Shown: positions 1-8,083 of the stretch, piece by piece | Layout of the letters: the number at the start of each line of letters is the position of its first letter | Numbering within the stretch: position 1 is the stretch's first letter | Origin: Bordetella genomosp. 4 | GTDB lineage: Bacteria > Pseudomonadota > Gammaproteobacteria > Burkholderiales > Burkholderiaceae_B | Reading direction: 5' to 3' | DNA: 64,000 nt | Assembly: GCF_002261185.1 (NCBI RefSeq) | Contig: NZ_NEVQ01000022.1 | Span: 496,001 to 560,000, forward strand | Notes under the pieces: generated by a model | What the model saw: only the letters and a program-made list of their open reading frames with translations | Told to the model about the DNA's origin: nothing | Database searches by the model: none | Translations under genes and position numbers: made by a program

Positions 1-406
1 CTACCACTCGACGAATGCGTGTCAACAGCTCACCTTCGGCGTCGTCAAACGATTGCGCCATCGCGGCGCCATGCAGCTCGAGATAAATCGCGTCGTAGTC
101 CAGACGTTGCGCGTCGGTCACGATCGTTTCACAAATACGCTCGAATGCCTCGTCGGTAACATAGGAAGAAGGCACCGCCCCGCACCACAGACTAGGCACC
201 AGGGTCCAGCCGCGCTGTTGCGCCTGACGTGCGAAGCCCGTCGCGGAAATCTCGACTTTCTTCACCATATCAAGCATGAGCTCGCCATGAGTGGGAGGAG
301 GAAAGCTCTCTCCACGCTCGAACGCGGCCCAATCGGCGAAATGCGCAGCGAAAGTGTTGGTTTCGTGCTTGAACCCCGCTACAAAGACTCGCAAAGGTGA
401 TGTCAT
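1..406 (-). CDS. M81 family metallopeptidase (MlrC-like), partial
   Basis: About 135 N-terminal residues are present; the gene runs off the left edge of the window. Reading leftward from ATG at 406 the protein opens MTSPLRVFVAGFKHETNTF, which is the N-terminal signature of the M81/MlrC family, whose founding member (MlrC) degrades linearised microcystin. Later it carries an LELHGAM segment, also typical of the family. The start codon overlaps the stop of the upstream deacetylase gene by one base (TAATG), so the two are translationally coupled and probably act on the same amide or peptide substrate. The substrate cannot be told from the sequence. Catalytic zinc ligands in the missing C-terminal part cannot be checked. 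Confidence 0.8.
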   Translation of the reverse strand, partial: MTSPLRVFVAGFKHETNTFAAHFADWAAFERGESFPPPTHGELMLDMVKKVEISATGFARQAQQRGWTLVPSLWCGAVPSSYVTDEAFERICETIVTDAQRLDYDAIYLELHGAAMAQSFDDAEGELLTRIRRVV

Positions 407-1311
407 TATCTTTCTCCGTGCGCCAATACATAAGCAACGATCTCGTCATGGCGCGCAAACCAGACCCCGCCCGGCAGCGTCTTGGCGTACTTTATTAACT
501 CGTCCAGGATCCAAATCCGAGAGCGGTTGGTGATCACATGCGGATGCATAGTGAGTTCGAACAGACCACCTTCTGTATAGGCGGCGTCCAATTCACGCTT
601 GAAGATGTCAAACACGTCAGCCGGCGGCGTGTAGGGGCGCAGGCCCTGGAACCTGTGCATCAGGAAATAGACTGCGTCATCGCGCACCCAATCGAAGGGG
701 ATTTCGACGATGCCGGTGGCCTCTCCGTGCATCTCCAGCTCGTAGCAATCGTCATCGGCTCCCAGCGACGAATCGTACGAAATGCCCAGCTCGCGCAACA
801 GATGCAACGTATTTTCGGAGAAGTCCGCCGAGGGCGAACGAAAACCCGTGGGGCGTCTGCCCGTCACCTTTTCCAGCGCGTCGAGCGAACGCAGCATCAG
901 ATCGCGCTCGTCCTCCATGCTGAGGTTGGAGTTCAACTCGTGAATCCAGCCATGGATGCCGATTTCGTGTCCCGCAGCGATTACCTTTTTCTGTTCTTCA
1001 GGGTATAGCAAAGCGGTCACGGCCGGCACATAGAAGCTGGCCGGAATCGCGTGTTTTTCCAGCAGATCCAAAATACGAGGGACACCGACTCGATGACCAT
1101 ATTGGCCCCAGGCAAGACGATTGATCGAGCGGCCACCGTCGCGCAGTTCGTTGGTCTCATGATCTGAGTCGAAGGCCAATGCGATAGCTAGTTGTGCACC
1201 GTTTTTCCATTTCTGCGGACGTAGCCGCCGCCCTGCTCTGACGCGGCTGACTAAACGCCGCCATTCCTGTTCCGGCCATTGCCAGGGTTGGATCGTGCTT
1301 TGATCGTTCAT
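406..1311 (-). CDS. Polysaccharide deacetylase family protein (PuuE-like)
   Basis: A 301-residue NodB-fold hydrolase. Metal-binding motif 1 is the DSDHE type (FDSDHETNE, about residue 50) instead of the plain TFDDG of chitin deacetylases. Motif 2 is HGWIHE (about residue 120), motif 3 is FRSPSADFS (about 158), and a late MHPH supplies the C-terminal histidine. The DSDHE variant is typical of the PuuE/cyclic-imidase-like branch that hydrolyses small amides or imides, so a soluble small-molecule amidohydrolase is more likely than a cell-wall enzyme. There is no signal peptide. It is the first gene of a coupled pair with the M81 peptidase gene downstream. Exact substrate unknown. Confidence 0.85.
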   Translation of the reverse strand: MNDQSTIQPWQWPEQEWRRLVSRVRAGRRLRPQKWKNGAQLAIALAFDSDHETNELRDGGRSINRLAWGQYGHRVGVPRILDLLEKHAIPASFYVPAVTALLYPEEQKKVIAAGHEIGIHGWIHELNSNLSMEDERDLMLRSLDALEKVTGRRPTGFRSPSADFSENTLHLLRELGISYDSSLGADDDCYELEMHGEATGIVEIPFDWVRDDAVYFLMHRFQGLRPYTPPADVFDIFKRELDAAYTEGGLFELTMHPHVITNRSRIWILDELIKYAKTLPGGVWFARHDEIVAYVLAHGER

Positions 1312-1623
1312 GACGAACTCCTTTCTAAACTTAGTGCAGGGGTGGGCTCAGTTGCGAACACCGGTTGGGAGCACTTTAGGAGTCCTGGTCAAAGTCGATT
1401 GACAAGACGGGGCAGGCTTTTTTCAGATTGGGTCAAAACCGGATGAAATGCGATGCGCCACGAAATACGCGAAACGCTATGCGTACTACCAAGCATGCGG
1501 CAGCGGACGGCCCCGTGCTCCTTGCCCATGCAACGATCAATTTCCCGCTCCCTCAAATAAAGAACACAACTTACCATTAGTAGGTTACTATTGGTAGGTA
1601 AACTCTCTGTGGAGCAATGAACC
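1312..1623. promoter_or_regulatory. Divergent intergenic region with TetR-type operator
   Basis: This 312-base gap separates the divergent deacetylase and quinone reductase genes and holds no convincing gene. Its right end has an inverted repeat: TACCATTAGTA at 1572-1582 and TACTATTGGTA at 1586-1596, arms complementary at 10 of 11 positions around a 3-base centre, flanked by an outer TTACC/GGTAA pair (1571-1575 and 1597-1601). It lies about 25 bases before the quinone reductase start, where a repressor would block transcription. The TetR gene directly downstream in the same operon is the natural candidate, giving autoregulation. Assignment of the repressor is inference. Confidence 0.6.
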
Positions 1624-2247
1624 ATGCATGCCCTTATCGTCGTCGCACATCCTGACCCAGCATCGTTGACCCATGCGGTCGCCGCCCAGATAGCAGAGGG
1701 CATCGCCGCCTCAAACCCTCAGGACTCATTCGAAATCGCCGATCTGGCTGCAGAGGGCTTTGACCCGCGGTTTAGCCAGACGGACGTAGCCCTGCATTTG
1801 AAGGAAGCGGCGCCCCCACTCGACGTCGCGGCGGAACACGCACGCATCGACCGCGCGGACGCTCTGGTATTGGTCTATCCTGTGTATTGGTGGTCTTTCC
1901 CTGGATTGCTCAAAGGATGGATCGACCGGGTATTCACCCAGGGCTGGGCGTATGAGGAAGACGCCGACGGCACGTTGGTCAAGAAACTGCATCGCCTGCC
2001 AATCCATCTGATCGGACTGGGCGGCGCCAGCCAGCGCACATATGTCCGGCATGGTTACTCCGATGCGATGAAGACGCAAATCGACCATGGGATTTTCGGC
2101 TATTGTGGTGCGCGTGTTGCCACGTCGGAATTGCTGCTTGCGTCAGATGCTGGGTTCCCCTCGGCGCACCTCGATACGGCGCGAGCAATCGGTAGCAGGG
2201 TTTTCGCGTCCCATACCGCTACAGAGGCAGAGGCAATCCAGGTATGA
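1624..2247 (+). CDS. NAD(P)H-quinone oxidoreductase, flavodoxin-like fold
   Basis: A 207-residue member of the Flavodoxin_2 family (NQO/KefF/MdaB-like), which reduces quinones by two electrons with NAD(P)H and FMN or FAD. The start MHALIVVAHPDPASLTHAV matches the first beta strand and flavin-phosphate loop; YPVYWWSFPGLLKGWIDR near residue 80-98 is the family's hallmark flavin and dimer-contact segment. ATG at 1624 is preceded by GGAG at 1611-1614. Its stop overlaps the start of the TetR gene (ATGA), so the two are one operon. The arrangement suggests detoxification of a quinone or electrophile sensed by the TetR protein. Confidence 0.88.
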   Translation: MHALIVVAHPDPASLTHAVAAQIAEGIAASNPQDSFEIADLAAEGFDPRFSQTDVALHLKEAAPPLDVAAEHARIDRADALVLVYPVYWWSFPGLLKGWIDRVFTQGWAYEEDADGTLVKKLHRLPIHLIGLGGASQRTYVRHGYSDAMKTQIDHGIFGYCGARVATSELLLASDAGFPSAHLDTARAIGSRVFASHTATEAEAIQV

Positions 2248-2867
2248 AAAATCGTTCACAGGAACCTTCCCCACGCCGGGCTGTAGCGGCTTCGCCTCGC
2301 CGCCTGTCCAAGGAAGAGCGGCTGCGGCAGCTGCTGGATGTATCGTGGAAACTGATCGGCGATGAAGGCACAGATGCGCTGACACTGGGTCGGCTGGCCG
2401 CAGAAGCGGGCGTCACCAAGCCCGTGGCCTATGACCACTTCGGCACGCGCAATGGACTGCTGGCAGCACTCTATGAGGATTACGATATCCGTCAGACTGC
2501 GCTGATTGATGCAGCAATTGCCGCTAGCAAACCTAGCCTGAACGAAAAGGCTCGCGTTATCGCCTCCAGCTACGTCAATTGCGTGCTGACCCAGGGACGC
2601 GAGATTCCAGAACTGCTCGCAGCCCTCAGCGGTTCCGCAGAACTGGCTGCGGTCAAGCGCCAGTACCAGTTGGCCTTCATCGAAAAGTGCAAGCAGATCC
2701 TCGCACCTTTTGCAGGTACACAAGGCGTGTCGCAGACAAGTCTGTGGGCGATGCTTGGGGCCGCGGATGCGCTTTCTCAGGCGGCCGTTGTCGGTGACAT
2801 CAGTGAACAGCAGGCGCAGGACGAGTTGGCGGAAACGATCCGCGCTATGGTCAAGCGCAGTAAGTAA
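2244..2867 (+). CDS. TetR/AcrR family transcriptional regulator
   Basis: 207 residues. After a basic, Pro/Arg-rich N-terminal tail (about 20 residues) comes a canonical TetR helix-turn-helix: the stretch TLGRLAAEAGVTKPVAYDHF (about residues 46-65) has the AGV turn and aromatic YDHF recognition helix. The remaining alpha-helical region is the ligand-binding and dimerisation domain. The gene starts inside the stop of the quinone reductase gene (ATGA overlap). The likely target is the inverted repeat just upstream of that operon, so it probably represses its own operon until a quinone or aromatic ligand binds. The ligand is unknown. Confidence 0.88.
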   Translation: MKNRSQEPSPRRAVAASPRRLSKEERLRQLLDVSWKLIGDEGTDALTLGRLAAEAGVTKPVAYDHFGTRNGLLAALYEDYDIRQTALIDAAIAASKPSLNEKARVIASSYVNCVLTQGREIPELLAALSGSAELAAVKRQYQLAFIEKCKQILAPFAGTQGVSQTSLWAMLGAADALSQAAVVGDISEQQAQDELAETIRAMVKRSK

Positions 2868-2897
2868 AAGCATCCTGTTCAACGCAAGGAGCACAAG

Positions 2898-3860
2898 ATG
2901 AAAAGCAGATTGGTCGCTATCGTCATTCACGAGGGCGTACAGGCGTTGGACGTCGCAGGGCCGGTCGACACCTTCCATGAGGCCAATGGCCATTTGCAAG
3001 AAGAGGACCGGTATGAAGTAGTCCTCGTTGCAGCCAGCCGAGCTCCCCTTCATGCGTCCAATCGAATGCAGTTGATCGCGGATATGACCTTTGGCGAAGC
3101 CTCGCGACCGTTTGATATCGTGCTAGTCGCCGGCGGACCTGGATTACCAGACGCCGCGCCGGATTTTCAGCTCAACGAGTGGCTGCAACGAGCCGCGAGC
3201 CAAGCCGATCTCTATGGTTCGATCTGCACCGGCGCCTTTACCTTGGGCCACGCAGGACTGCTCGAGCAGCGTCGCGTCACGACACACTGGCAGAACGCTG
3301 GTAAATTGGCGGCCATGTTCCCTGGGGCAAACGTCGAAGCCGATGCCATCTACATTCGCGATGGCCGCCTGATCACGTCGGCCGGGGTCACAGCCGGGAT
3401 AGATATGACACTTGCGCTCATCCGTGAATTCCACGGAAGCGACATTGCTCTGGCCGTAGCCAAGCGGTTGGTCGTGGTAGCACAGCGCCAGGGTGGCCAA
3501 TCGCAGTTCAGTCCCTACCTGACTGCAGTTGAGGATCCAGACTCGCCCGTAGCGCGGATACAGACGTTAATCACTGCAGACATTGAAAAACGGCACACCC
3601 TTGAATCGCTGGCGGCTGAAGTATCGATGAGCCCACGTAATCTCACTCGGCATTTCACACAAGAAACCGGCGTAACGCCGCACGAATTCGTGCAGCGCGT
3701 ACGTGTCGATGCTGCGCGCACGATGCTGGAGGCGAGCGATAGACCCCTGAAGTCAGTCGCCTATGCCTGCGGTTTCGGCGCCGCGGATCGCATGCGCATT
3801 GTTTTCAAGGAACGGCTAGGCGTGACACCTGCGCAGTATCGCGCCAGTTTCAGACAATGA
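2898..3860 (+). CDS. GlxA family AraC-type regulator with DJ-1/PfpI domain
   Basis: 320 residues. The N-terminal 180 form a DJ-1/PfpI (class I glutamine amidotransferase-like) domain with the nucleophile-elbow cysteine in GSICTGAFTLG (about residue 108). The C-terminal third is an AraC/XylS double helix-turn-helix ending VTPAQYR. This architecture is the GlxA/FtrA group; the N-terminal domain senses a small ligand and is not known to be a protease here. ATG at 2898 has AAGGAG ten bases upstream. It follows the TetR gene by 30 bases on the same strand and may be co-transcribed. The target genes are unknown; the convergent HD gene is a possible one. Confidence 0.87.
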   Translation: MKSRLVAIVIHEGVQALDVAGPVDTFHEANGHLQEEDRYEVVLVAASRAPLHASNRMQLIADMTFGEASRPFDIVLVAGGPGLPDAAPDFQLNEWLQRAASQADLYGSICTGAFTLGHAGLLEQRRVTTHWQNAGKLAAMFPGANVEADAIYIRDGRLITSAGVTAGIDMTLALIREFHGSDIALAVAKRLVVVAQRQGGQSQFSPYLTAVEDPDSPVARIQTLITADIEKRHTLESLAAEVSMSPRNLTRHFTQETGVTPHEFVQRVRVDAARTMLEASDRPLKSVAYACGFGAADRMRIVFKERLGVTPAQYRASFRQ

Positions 3861-3958
3861 GTGAGCTTGCCTCAAACGCGTCGTGGGAAAAGTAGATCTG
3901 CCACGCACCCTGATTTTCCGTATACACGCGGCGTTCGAGAAGCACCTGGCCCATTAGC

Positions 3959-4600
3959 TCAGCTTGGCCAGGCTGAGCCGCGAATGATCGAGCAGAAATT
4001 CAACCTCTGGTAACCCGGGACCTTGACCTCAAGCACGTCAGCCTTCACGTTGCCGAACGTCGTCAGCGGTTTATGACGGATGCCGTCCGCAAAATGATCA
4101 ATGATGTTTTCTTTGAAGTTCAGTCCGCGTGGATGGCACTTGCACACATGCTCGCGCTGGTCATGAGTGAAATCGTTATAAGCAATGCCCAGCACATCCA
4201 TCTCTACCCCAGCCGTTACCAGGGCAATAGTGGGTCGCATATGTTCGGGGACTCCTGGTGTCGTATGTAGTGCGATCGCCGTCCAGACATCTTCGATGTC
4301 GCGTTCGGCAAGGTCATAGCTTCGCATAAAGTCGCGCGCGGCGTTTGCACCATCGACTTCGAAGCGCAAGTCGGGACTGGAGTATGCTTTTGTCAGCCCC
4401 ATATCGTGAAACATGGCGCCCAGATACAGCAGCTCCGGATCAAAATCCAGGCCACGACGCTCGCCAGTCAATGCGCCCCAACAGAACACTCGGCGACTAT
4501 GGTGATAGAGAAGATCGTCCTCTGTGTCGCGAACGAGCTGAGTGGCGGCGCGTGCGATAGCACTGTCTGGAATGTGGATACCGGCGATAGTTTCGGTCAT
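3959..4600 (-). CDS. HD domain-containing phosphohydrolase-like protein
   Basis: 213 residues from the ATG at 4600, chosen over an upstream ATG at 4654 because the family begins near MTETIAGIHIPDS. The HD metal motif is visible: YHHSRRVF, then FHDMGLT about 35 residues later, IALHTTPG, and a downstream Asp in GVEMDVLG. This is the layout of small stand-alone HD proteins related to cyanamide hydratase and nucleotide phosphohydrolases. Cyanamide hydratase activity is one possibility but not demonstrable from sequence. It is convergent with the GlxA gene and divergent from the crotonase gene at 4991, from which it is separated by a regulatory gap. Confidence 0.8.
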   Translation of the reverse strand: MTETIAGIHIPDSAIARAATQLVRDTEDDLLYHHSRRVFCWGALTGERRGLDFDPELLYLGAMFHDMGLTKAYSSPDLRFEVDGANAARDFMRSYDLAERDIEDVWTAIALHTTPGVPEHMRPTIALVTAGVEMDVLGIAYNDFTHDQREHVCKCHPRGLNFKENIIDHFADGIRHKPLTTFGNVKADVLEVKVPGYQRLNFCSIIRGSAWPS

Positions 4601-4777
4601 GAATGAATGCTCCGAGTGAGTTAATAGCCTGACGGCACATGTGCATTTCATCACCCGGCCTCGCAGGCTACAACGCGCCCGTCACAGCGAAATTGGACAA
4701 ACTTGCGTCGTTTTATACCCCGGCCTGAGCGCCGCCCAAACGGCCTTCCTAGTATGAATGCCATGTGCCCAAAATAA

Positions 4778-4794
4778 GGACACTCCGAGGACAC
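4778..4794 (+). promoter_or_regulatory. Putative enhancer site: GGACAC direct repeat
   Basis: GGACAC occurs at 4778-4783 and 4789-4794, an 11-base pitch (one helical turn), about 110 bases upstream of the -24 element. That distance suits binding of a sigma-54 activator and DNA looping. The same spacing and near-identical hexamers (GTGTCC and TTGTCC on this strand) occur upstream of the ligase operon. Assignment to the activator gene at 14260 is inference. Confidence 0.45.
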
Positions 4795-4900
4795 ATGGCG
4801 CCTCTCGCTGGTCGTGCCGATTACACATCCCGCTCTGTAGCCGGGTCGCACCCGAGCATGCACCTAGGGAAATCCCCAAGAGAAACCTATCCCGCTACAC

Positions 4901-4917
4901 CTGGCATGCCTTTTGCG
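4901..4917 (+). promoter_or_regulatory. Sigma-54 (-24/-12) promoter for crotonase gene
   Basis: CTGGCATGCCTTTTGCG fits the consensus YTGGCACGrNNNTTGCW with the invariant GG (4903-4904) and GC (4915-4916) at the correct 10-base spacing and only minor deviations. It lies about 75 bases before ATG 4991, leaving a normal leader. Confidence 0.65.
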
Positions 4918-4990
4918 TCTATATCTTTAACAATTGATTCCGGGCGCCTCCCGGCGCTCACCCCTCTCAAATGGAAGGAAGACACACGAG

Positions 4991-5800
4991 ATGACTGACC
5001 GCTACGCACGCTACGAACGCCTCGCCTTTGACCGCCCAAGCCCGCGGGTGCTACGCATCACCATGCGCTCGCCGCTGAAGATGGGCGCCATGGACGCCCA
5101 GATGCACCGCGAGGTATCGGAAATCTGGCGCGATGTAGACGCCGATGACAGCGTGAACGTGGTGATCTTCACAGGCGACGGCAAGACCTTCTCTGCCGGT
5201 GGCGACCTGAAGCACGAGCGCAAGGTGTGCGACGACTACGCGCTGCGCATGCGGGCGATGAAGGAGTCACGCGATCTGGTGACCAATATGCTGGACTGCC
5301 GCAAACCGATCGTAACGGCGGCGCGCGGCTGGGCGGTGGGCGCCGGTCTGGCGACGCTGCTGCTGGCGGATGTGTCCATTGCGGCGAAAGACGCCAAGTT
5401 CTCTGACGGCCATCTGAAGATCGGCGTAGCCGCAGGTGATCACGCTGCGATCATCTGGCCCCTGCTCTGCGGGATGGCCAAGGCGAAATACTACTTGCTT
5501 ACGGCGGATACGATTACCGGTGAAGAGGCAGAGCGCATGAATCTGGTGTCCCTCGCACTGCCGGATGAGGAGGTAGAAGCGCGCGCGCTGGAAATCGCCA
5601 ACCGTCTCGCACAGGGCGCCCCAGCCGCACAGCGTTGGACGAAGATGATGCTGAATCACTGGATCAAACAAGCCATGCCGATTTTCGATGCATCGCTTGC
5701 GTTTGAATTTACGGGCTTCGCCGGGCCGGAAGGCAAGGAAGGCATTGACGCGTTTCTTGAAAAGCGCAGTCCCAATTTCAGTTCGGATTGCCCGTTCTGA
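4991..5800 (+). CDS. Enoyl-CoA hydratase/isomerase family protein, non-canonical
   Basis: 269-residue crotonase-fold protein. The start MTDRYARYERLAF is preceded by AAGGAAG; an earlier in-frame codon at 4934 is rejected because it lies just after the promoter and lacks family sequence. The oxyanion-hole loops are present (FSAGGDLKHE; GWAVGAGLATLLLADV). Both glutamates of classical enoyl-CoA hydratase seem absent: at the usual PEIxxG position it reads DGHLKIG, and the second site reads AKYYLLTA. The segment GVAAGDHAAIIWPLL is shared by a crotonase subgroup of uncertain reaction. It is transcribed toward the ligase operon, ends at a strong terminator, and has its own sigma-54 promoter, so it likely acts in the same pathway. 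Confidence 0.82.
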   Translation: MTDRYARYERLAFDRPSPRVLRITMRSPLKMGAMDAQMHREVSEIWRDVDADDSVNVVIFTGDGKTFSAGGDLKHERKVCDDYALRMRAMKESRDLVTNMLDCRKPIVTAARGWAVGAGLATLLLADVSIAAKDAKFSDGHLKIGVAAGDHAAIIWPLLCGMAKAKYYLLTADTITGEEAERMNLVSLALPDEEVEARALEIANRLAQGAPAAQRWTKMMLNHWIKQAMPIFDASLAFEFTGFAGPEGKEGIDAFLEKRSPNFSSDCPF

Positions 5801-5822
5801 TACATAAGTAGACGCGTCATGG

Positions 5823-5855
5823 AAATCGCCGGCTCATAAGGCCGGCGATTTTTCT
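5823..5855 (+). terminator. Rho-independent terminator, perfect 11-bp stem
   Basis: AAATCGCCGGC at 5823-5833 pairs perfectly with GCCGGCGATTT at 5841-5851 around a 7-base loop and runs into TTTCTCT. It lies 23 bases after the crotonase stop, between two convergent units. With AAA before the left arm it may also work leftward on the long operon. Confidence 0.85.
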
Positions 5856-5963
5856 CTCTGCGCGATGTACCTGCATGCACTGCGCCAGAAAACATATTGC
5901 CGTCGACAAGACGATGCAGCCGGATGCCACCTGTCATTATCCGCTCGATCAATCGCCTATCGA

Positions 5964-6953
5964 TCAAGAAAGACGCAGCACGTACTTGCCCTTTGCCTTT
6001 CCATTCGCCAGTACACGCAGCGGCTCGGAAAAACGCGCCAAAGGCAATACTTCCACAATGTGCGGACGCAGCGCTCCCTTTGCATGCAACTCATACAACA
6101 CGCGTTGCACTTCGCGTACTTTCTCCGGTTGACGATCGCGATAATCGCTCCACTGCAATCCAGACACGGCGATGTTCTTGACCAGCAGATAGTTCACCTT
6201 CAGTGTCGGAATACGGCCTGCGGCAAAGCCAATACACACCAACCGCCCACACCATGCCACCGCTCGGATCGCAGCGTCGAAAATCTCGTCACCCAAGGGA
6301 TCGAGCACGACATCGGCCCCGTGTCCGCCGGTGCAGGCGAATACCTGCTGCCGCAGTGATTCGCGCAAGTCTGGTGCCGACAGATCAATGATGTGATCGG
6401 CACCCAGGGCTCGCGCAGCCTCGGCCTGCTCTGCGCCCGCCACGCCAGCCAAGGCTGTTCCGCCCAGCGCCTTCACGAGCTGGATGGCCGCACCGCCCAC
6501 GCCGCCCGCAGCGCCATTGACCAGGACGATCTCGCCCTTCTTGAACTGTCCGCGTTCCACCAGTGCAAAGTAGGCCGTTTGATACACCAATCCCATGCCC
6601 GCGGCATCTGCGTCGGAAATGCTATCGGGCAAGGGATAGCAGGACGCAGCGGCCGCGAGCGTACGTTCGGCAAAAGCGCCAAACTCGACCTGCGCCACGA
6701 CACGGTCGCCCACTTTCAGGCCCTGTACACCAGGTCCGAGCACAGCAATCGTGCCTGCAGCGTCCTTGCCAGGCACAAACGGGCGCGCAGGCAGATTCTG
6801 GTATTTGCCGGTCATTACCAACAGATCTGGGTAGTTGACGCCGGCATGGGTAACGGAGATCACCACTTGTCCCTCGCCAGGCACCGGCTCTGCAAAGTCT
6901 TCAACGCTCAGGTTTTCGGGCTCGGCGAATTCATGAATAACGACCGCTTTCAT
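5964..6953 (-). CDS. NADPH:quinone oxidoreductase family protein (zinc-free MDR)
   Basis: 329 residues of the medium-chain dehydrogenase/reductase superfamily. It starts MKAVVIHEFAEPENLSVEDF, as QOR-type enzymes do. The Rossmann motif appears as LVNGAAGGVGGAAIQLVKAL (about residue 143) and the domain closes with KAKGKYVLRLS. The Cys/His ligands for catalytic zinc seen in alcohol dehydrogenases are absent, so it should reduce quinones or enoyl thioesters with NADPH. It is the last gene of the eight-gene acyl-CoA operon and overlaps the CoA-transferase gene by 4 bases (ATGA). In this setting it might act as an enoyl-CoA reductase or electron sink; that is inference. Confidence 0.87.
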   Translation of the reverse strand: MKAVVIHEFAEPENLSVEDFAEPVPGEGQVVISVTHAGVNYPDLLVMTGKYQNLPARPFVPGKDAAGTIAVLGPGVQGLKVGDRVVAQVEFGAFAERTLAAAASCYPLPDSISDADAAGMGLVYQTAYFALVERGQFKKGEIVLVNGAAGGVGGAAIQLVKALGGTALAGVAGAEQAEAARALGADHIIDLSAPDLRESLRQQVFACTGGHGADVVLDPLGDEIFDAAIRAVAWCGRLVCIGFAAGRIPTLKVNYLLVKNIAVSGLQWSDYRDRQPEKVREVQRVLYELHAKGALRPHIVEVLPLARFSEPLRVLANGKAKGKYVLRLS

Positions 6954-8083
6954 TTAGTGCTGTCTCCTGTGGCGACATCGAATAATTGTTGTGTATGCTG
7001 GCCCAGCGCCGGCGCCGCAACGCGGCGCTCGTCTGACCTGAACGCAGCGCACACCGGCACGGGCAGCGCGGGCATGGACGCGCCACTGCTGTTCAATACT
7101 TCGCGCTCGAACAGACCGCGGGCTTTGAAATGCGGGTCCTGTAGCGCCTGCTCCAGGTTGACGACTTCAGAAACGCAGACGTCATGCCCATCGAACCGCT
7201 GCATCCATTCGTCCGCTGATCTCGACCCAATGATGCGCGCAACCTCGGCCGCGATGCGCCCATCGTCTTTCTCGTCAGCCAATTGCGGCGCCTCGATGAG
7301 CGACAAAAAGGTAGCCCAGAACTTGTCCTCGAGCGGCGCTGCCGACAGGAATCTGCCGTCGGCCGTTTTGTAGATGGCGTAACGCGGCGAGCCGCCGCTG
7401 ACGAGTTCCTTGCCTGCGCGTGGCCATTGCCCCTGGCTCCAACCGTTGCCCAGGCCCCAATACATCAGGGTGAACAGGTTGTCCGTCATGGAAACATCGA
7501 GATGCTGTCCCTTTCCATCCAGATCGCGCTGGCGCAGGGCGAGCAAGATGTTGATGACCGCCGGATACGTTCCGCCCGCCAGATCGCCCGTCAATGTAGG
7601 TGGCACGATGGGCGCGCCGCTCGCGTCCCCAGACAGGCCCAGCATGCCGGTTTCAGCCTGAAAATTCAGATCATGCGCAGCTCTGAGTGCTTTAGGGCCA
7701 TGCTGCCCATAGGTGGTGATAGAGCAATAAATCAGCCTCGGATTGATTTGCGACAGGGTTTCGTAATCCAGACCCAGACGCTTCATGACACCCGGCCTGA
7801 ATTGCTCCACCACGATGTCCACTTCGCGCACCAGCTCCAGCAACTGCGCGCGATCCGCTTCGGCCTTGAGATTCAAGCATGCCGAACGCTTGCCGCGATT
7901 GAGCAGTACGAAGTTGACGCTATCGTCCCCAAAGCGAGGCTCGTAGCTGCGCATTTCGTCGCCGGCGTCGCGCTCCACTTTGATCACGTCCGCACCTGCT
8001 TCGGCAAGGATCAACGTGCACATCGGCCCGGGCAGCAAGGTGCTCAGGTCCAGCACCTTTATTCCTTTCAAGGGTTGTGTCAT
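6950..8083 (-). CDS. CaiB/BaiF family CoA-transferase
   Basis: 377 residues, class III CoA-transferase, which moves CoA between carboxylic acids through an aspartyl-CoA intermediate. I start it at ATG 8083 (MTQPLKGIKVLDLSTLLPGP); the frame is open further upstream but that part lies within the preceding gene and is not family-like. Typical marks: LPGPMCTLILAEAGADVIKVER, a DEMRSYEP loop, NRGKRS, and the probable nucleophile Asp in SMTDNLFTLMYWG (about residue 174). Start overlaps the upstream stop (ATGA) and its own stop overlaps the quinone reductase start, so translation is coupled on both sides. It could activate the pathway substrate by CoA exchange as an alternative to the ligase. Confidence 0.88.
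   Translation of the reverse strand: MTQPLKGIKVLDLSTLLPGPMCTLILAEAGADVIKVERDAGDEMRSYEPRFGDDSVNFVLLNRGKRSACLNLKAEADRAQLLELVREVDIVVEQFRPGVMKRLGLDYETLSQINPRLIYCSITTYGQHGPKALRAAHDLNFQAETGMLGLSGDASGAPIVPPTLTGDLAGGTYPAVINILLALRQRDLDGKGQHLDVSMTDNLFTLMYWGLGNGWSQGQWPRAGKELVSGGSPRYAIYKTADGRFLSAAPLEDKFWATFLSLIEAPQLADEKDDGRIAAEVARIIGSRSADEWMQRFDGHDVCVSEVVNLEQALQDPHFKARGLFEREVLNSSGASMPALPVPVCAAFRSDERRVAAPALGQHTQQLFDVATGDSTK

Larger units (their letters stand above)
4601..4990. other. Divergent regulatory gap before sigma-54 crotonase gene
   Basis: This 390-base gap has no credible gene. It holds a sigma-54 promoter (4901-4917), an upstream GGACAC direct repeat (4778-4794), a GTGCCC element at 4765-4770 inverted with respect to GGACAC, and the ribosome site AAGGAAG before ATG 4991. 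The promoter for the leftward HD gene should lie near 4600-4700 but I could not identify it. Confidence 0.55.

Noticed and set aside
2256-3053. Long minus-strand frame of 265 codons opposite the TetR gene
   Set aside because: It lies fully antisense to the TetR and GlxA genes, which have clear family motifs; the frame has no recognisable protein features. High G+C content creates such shadows.
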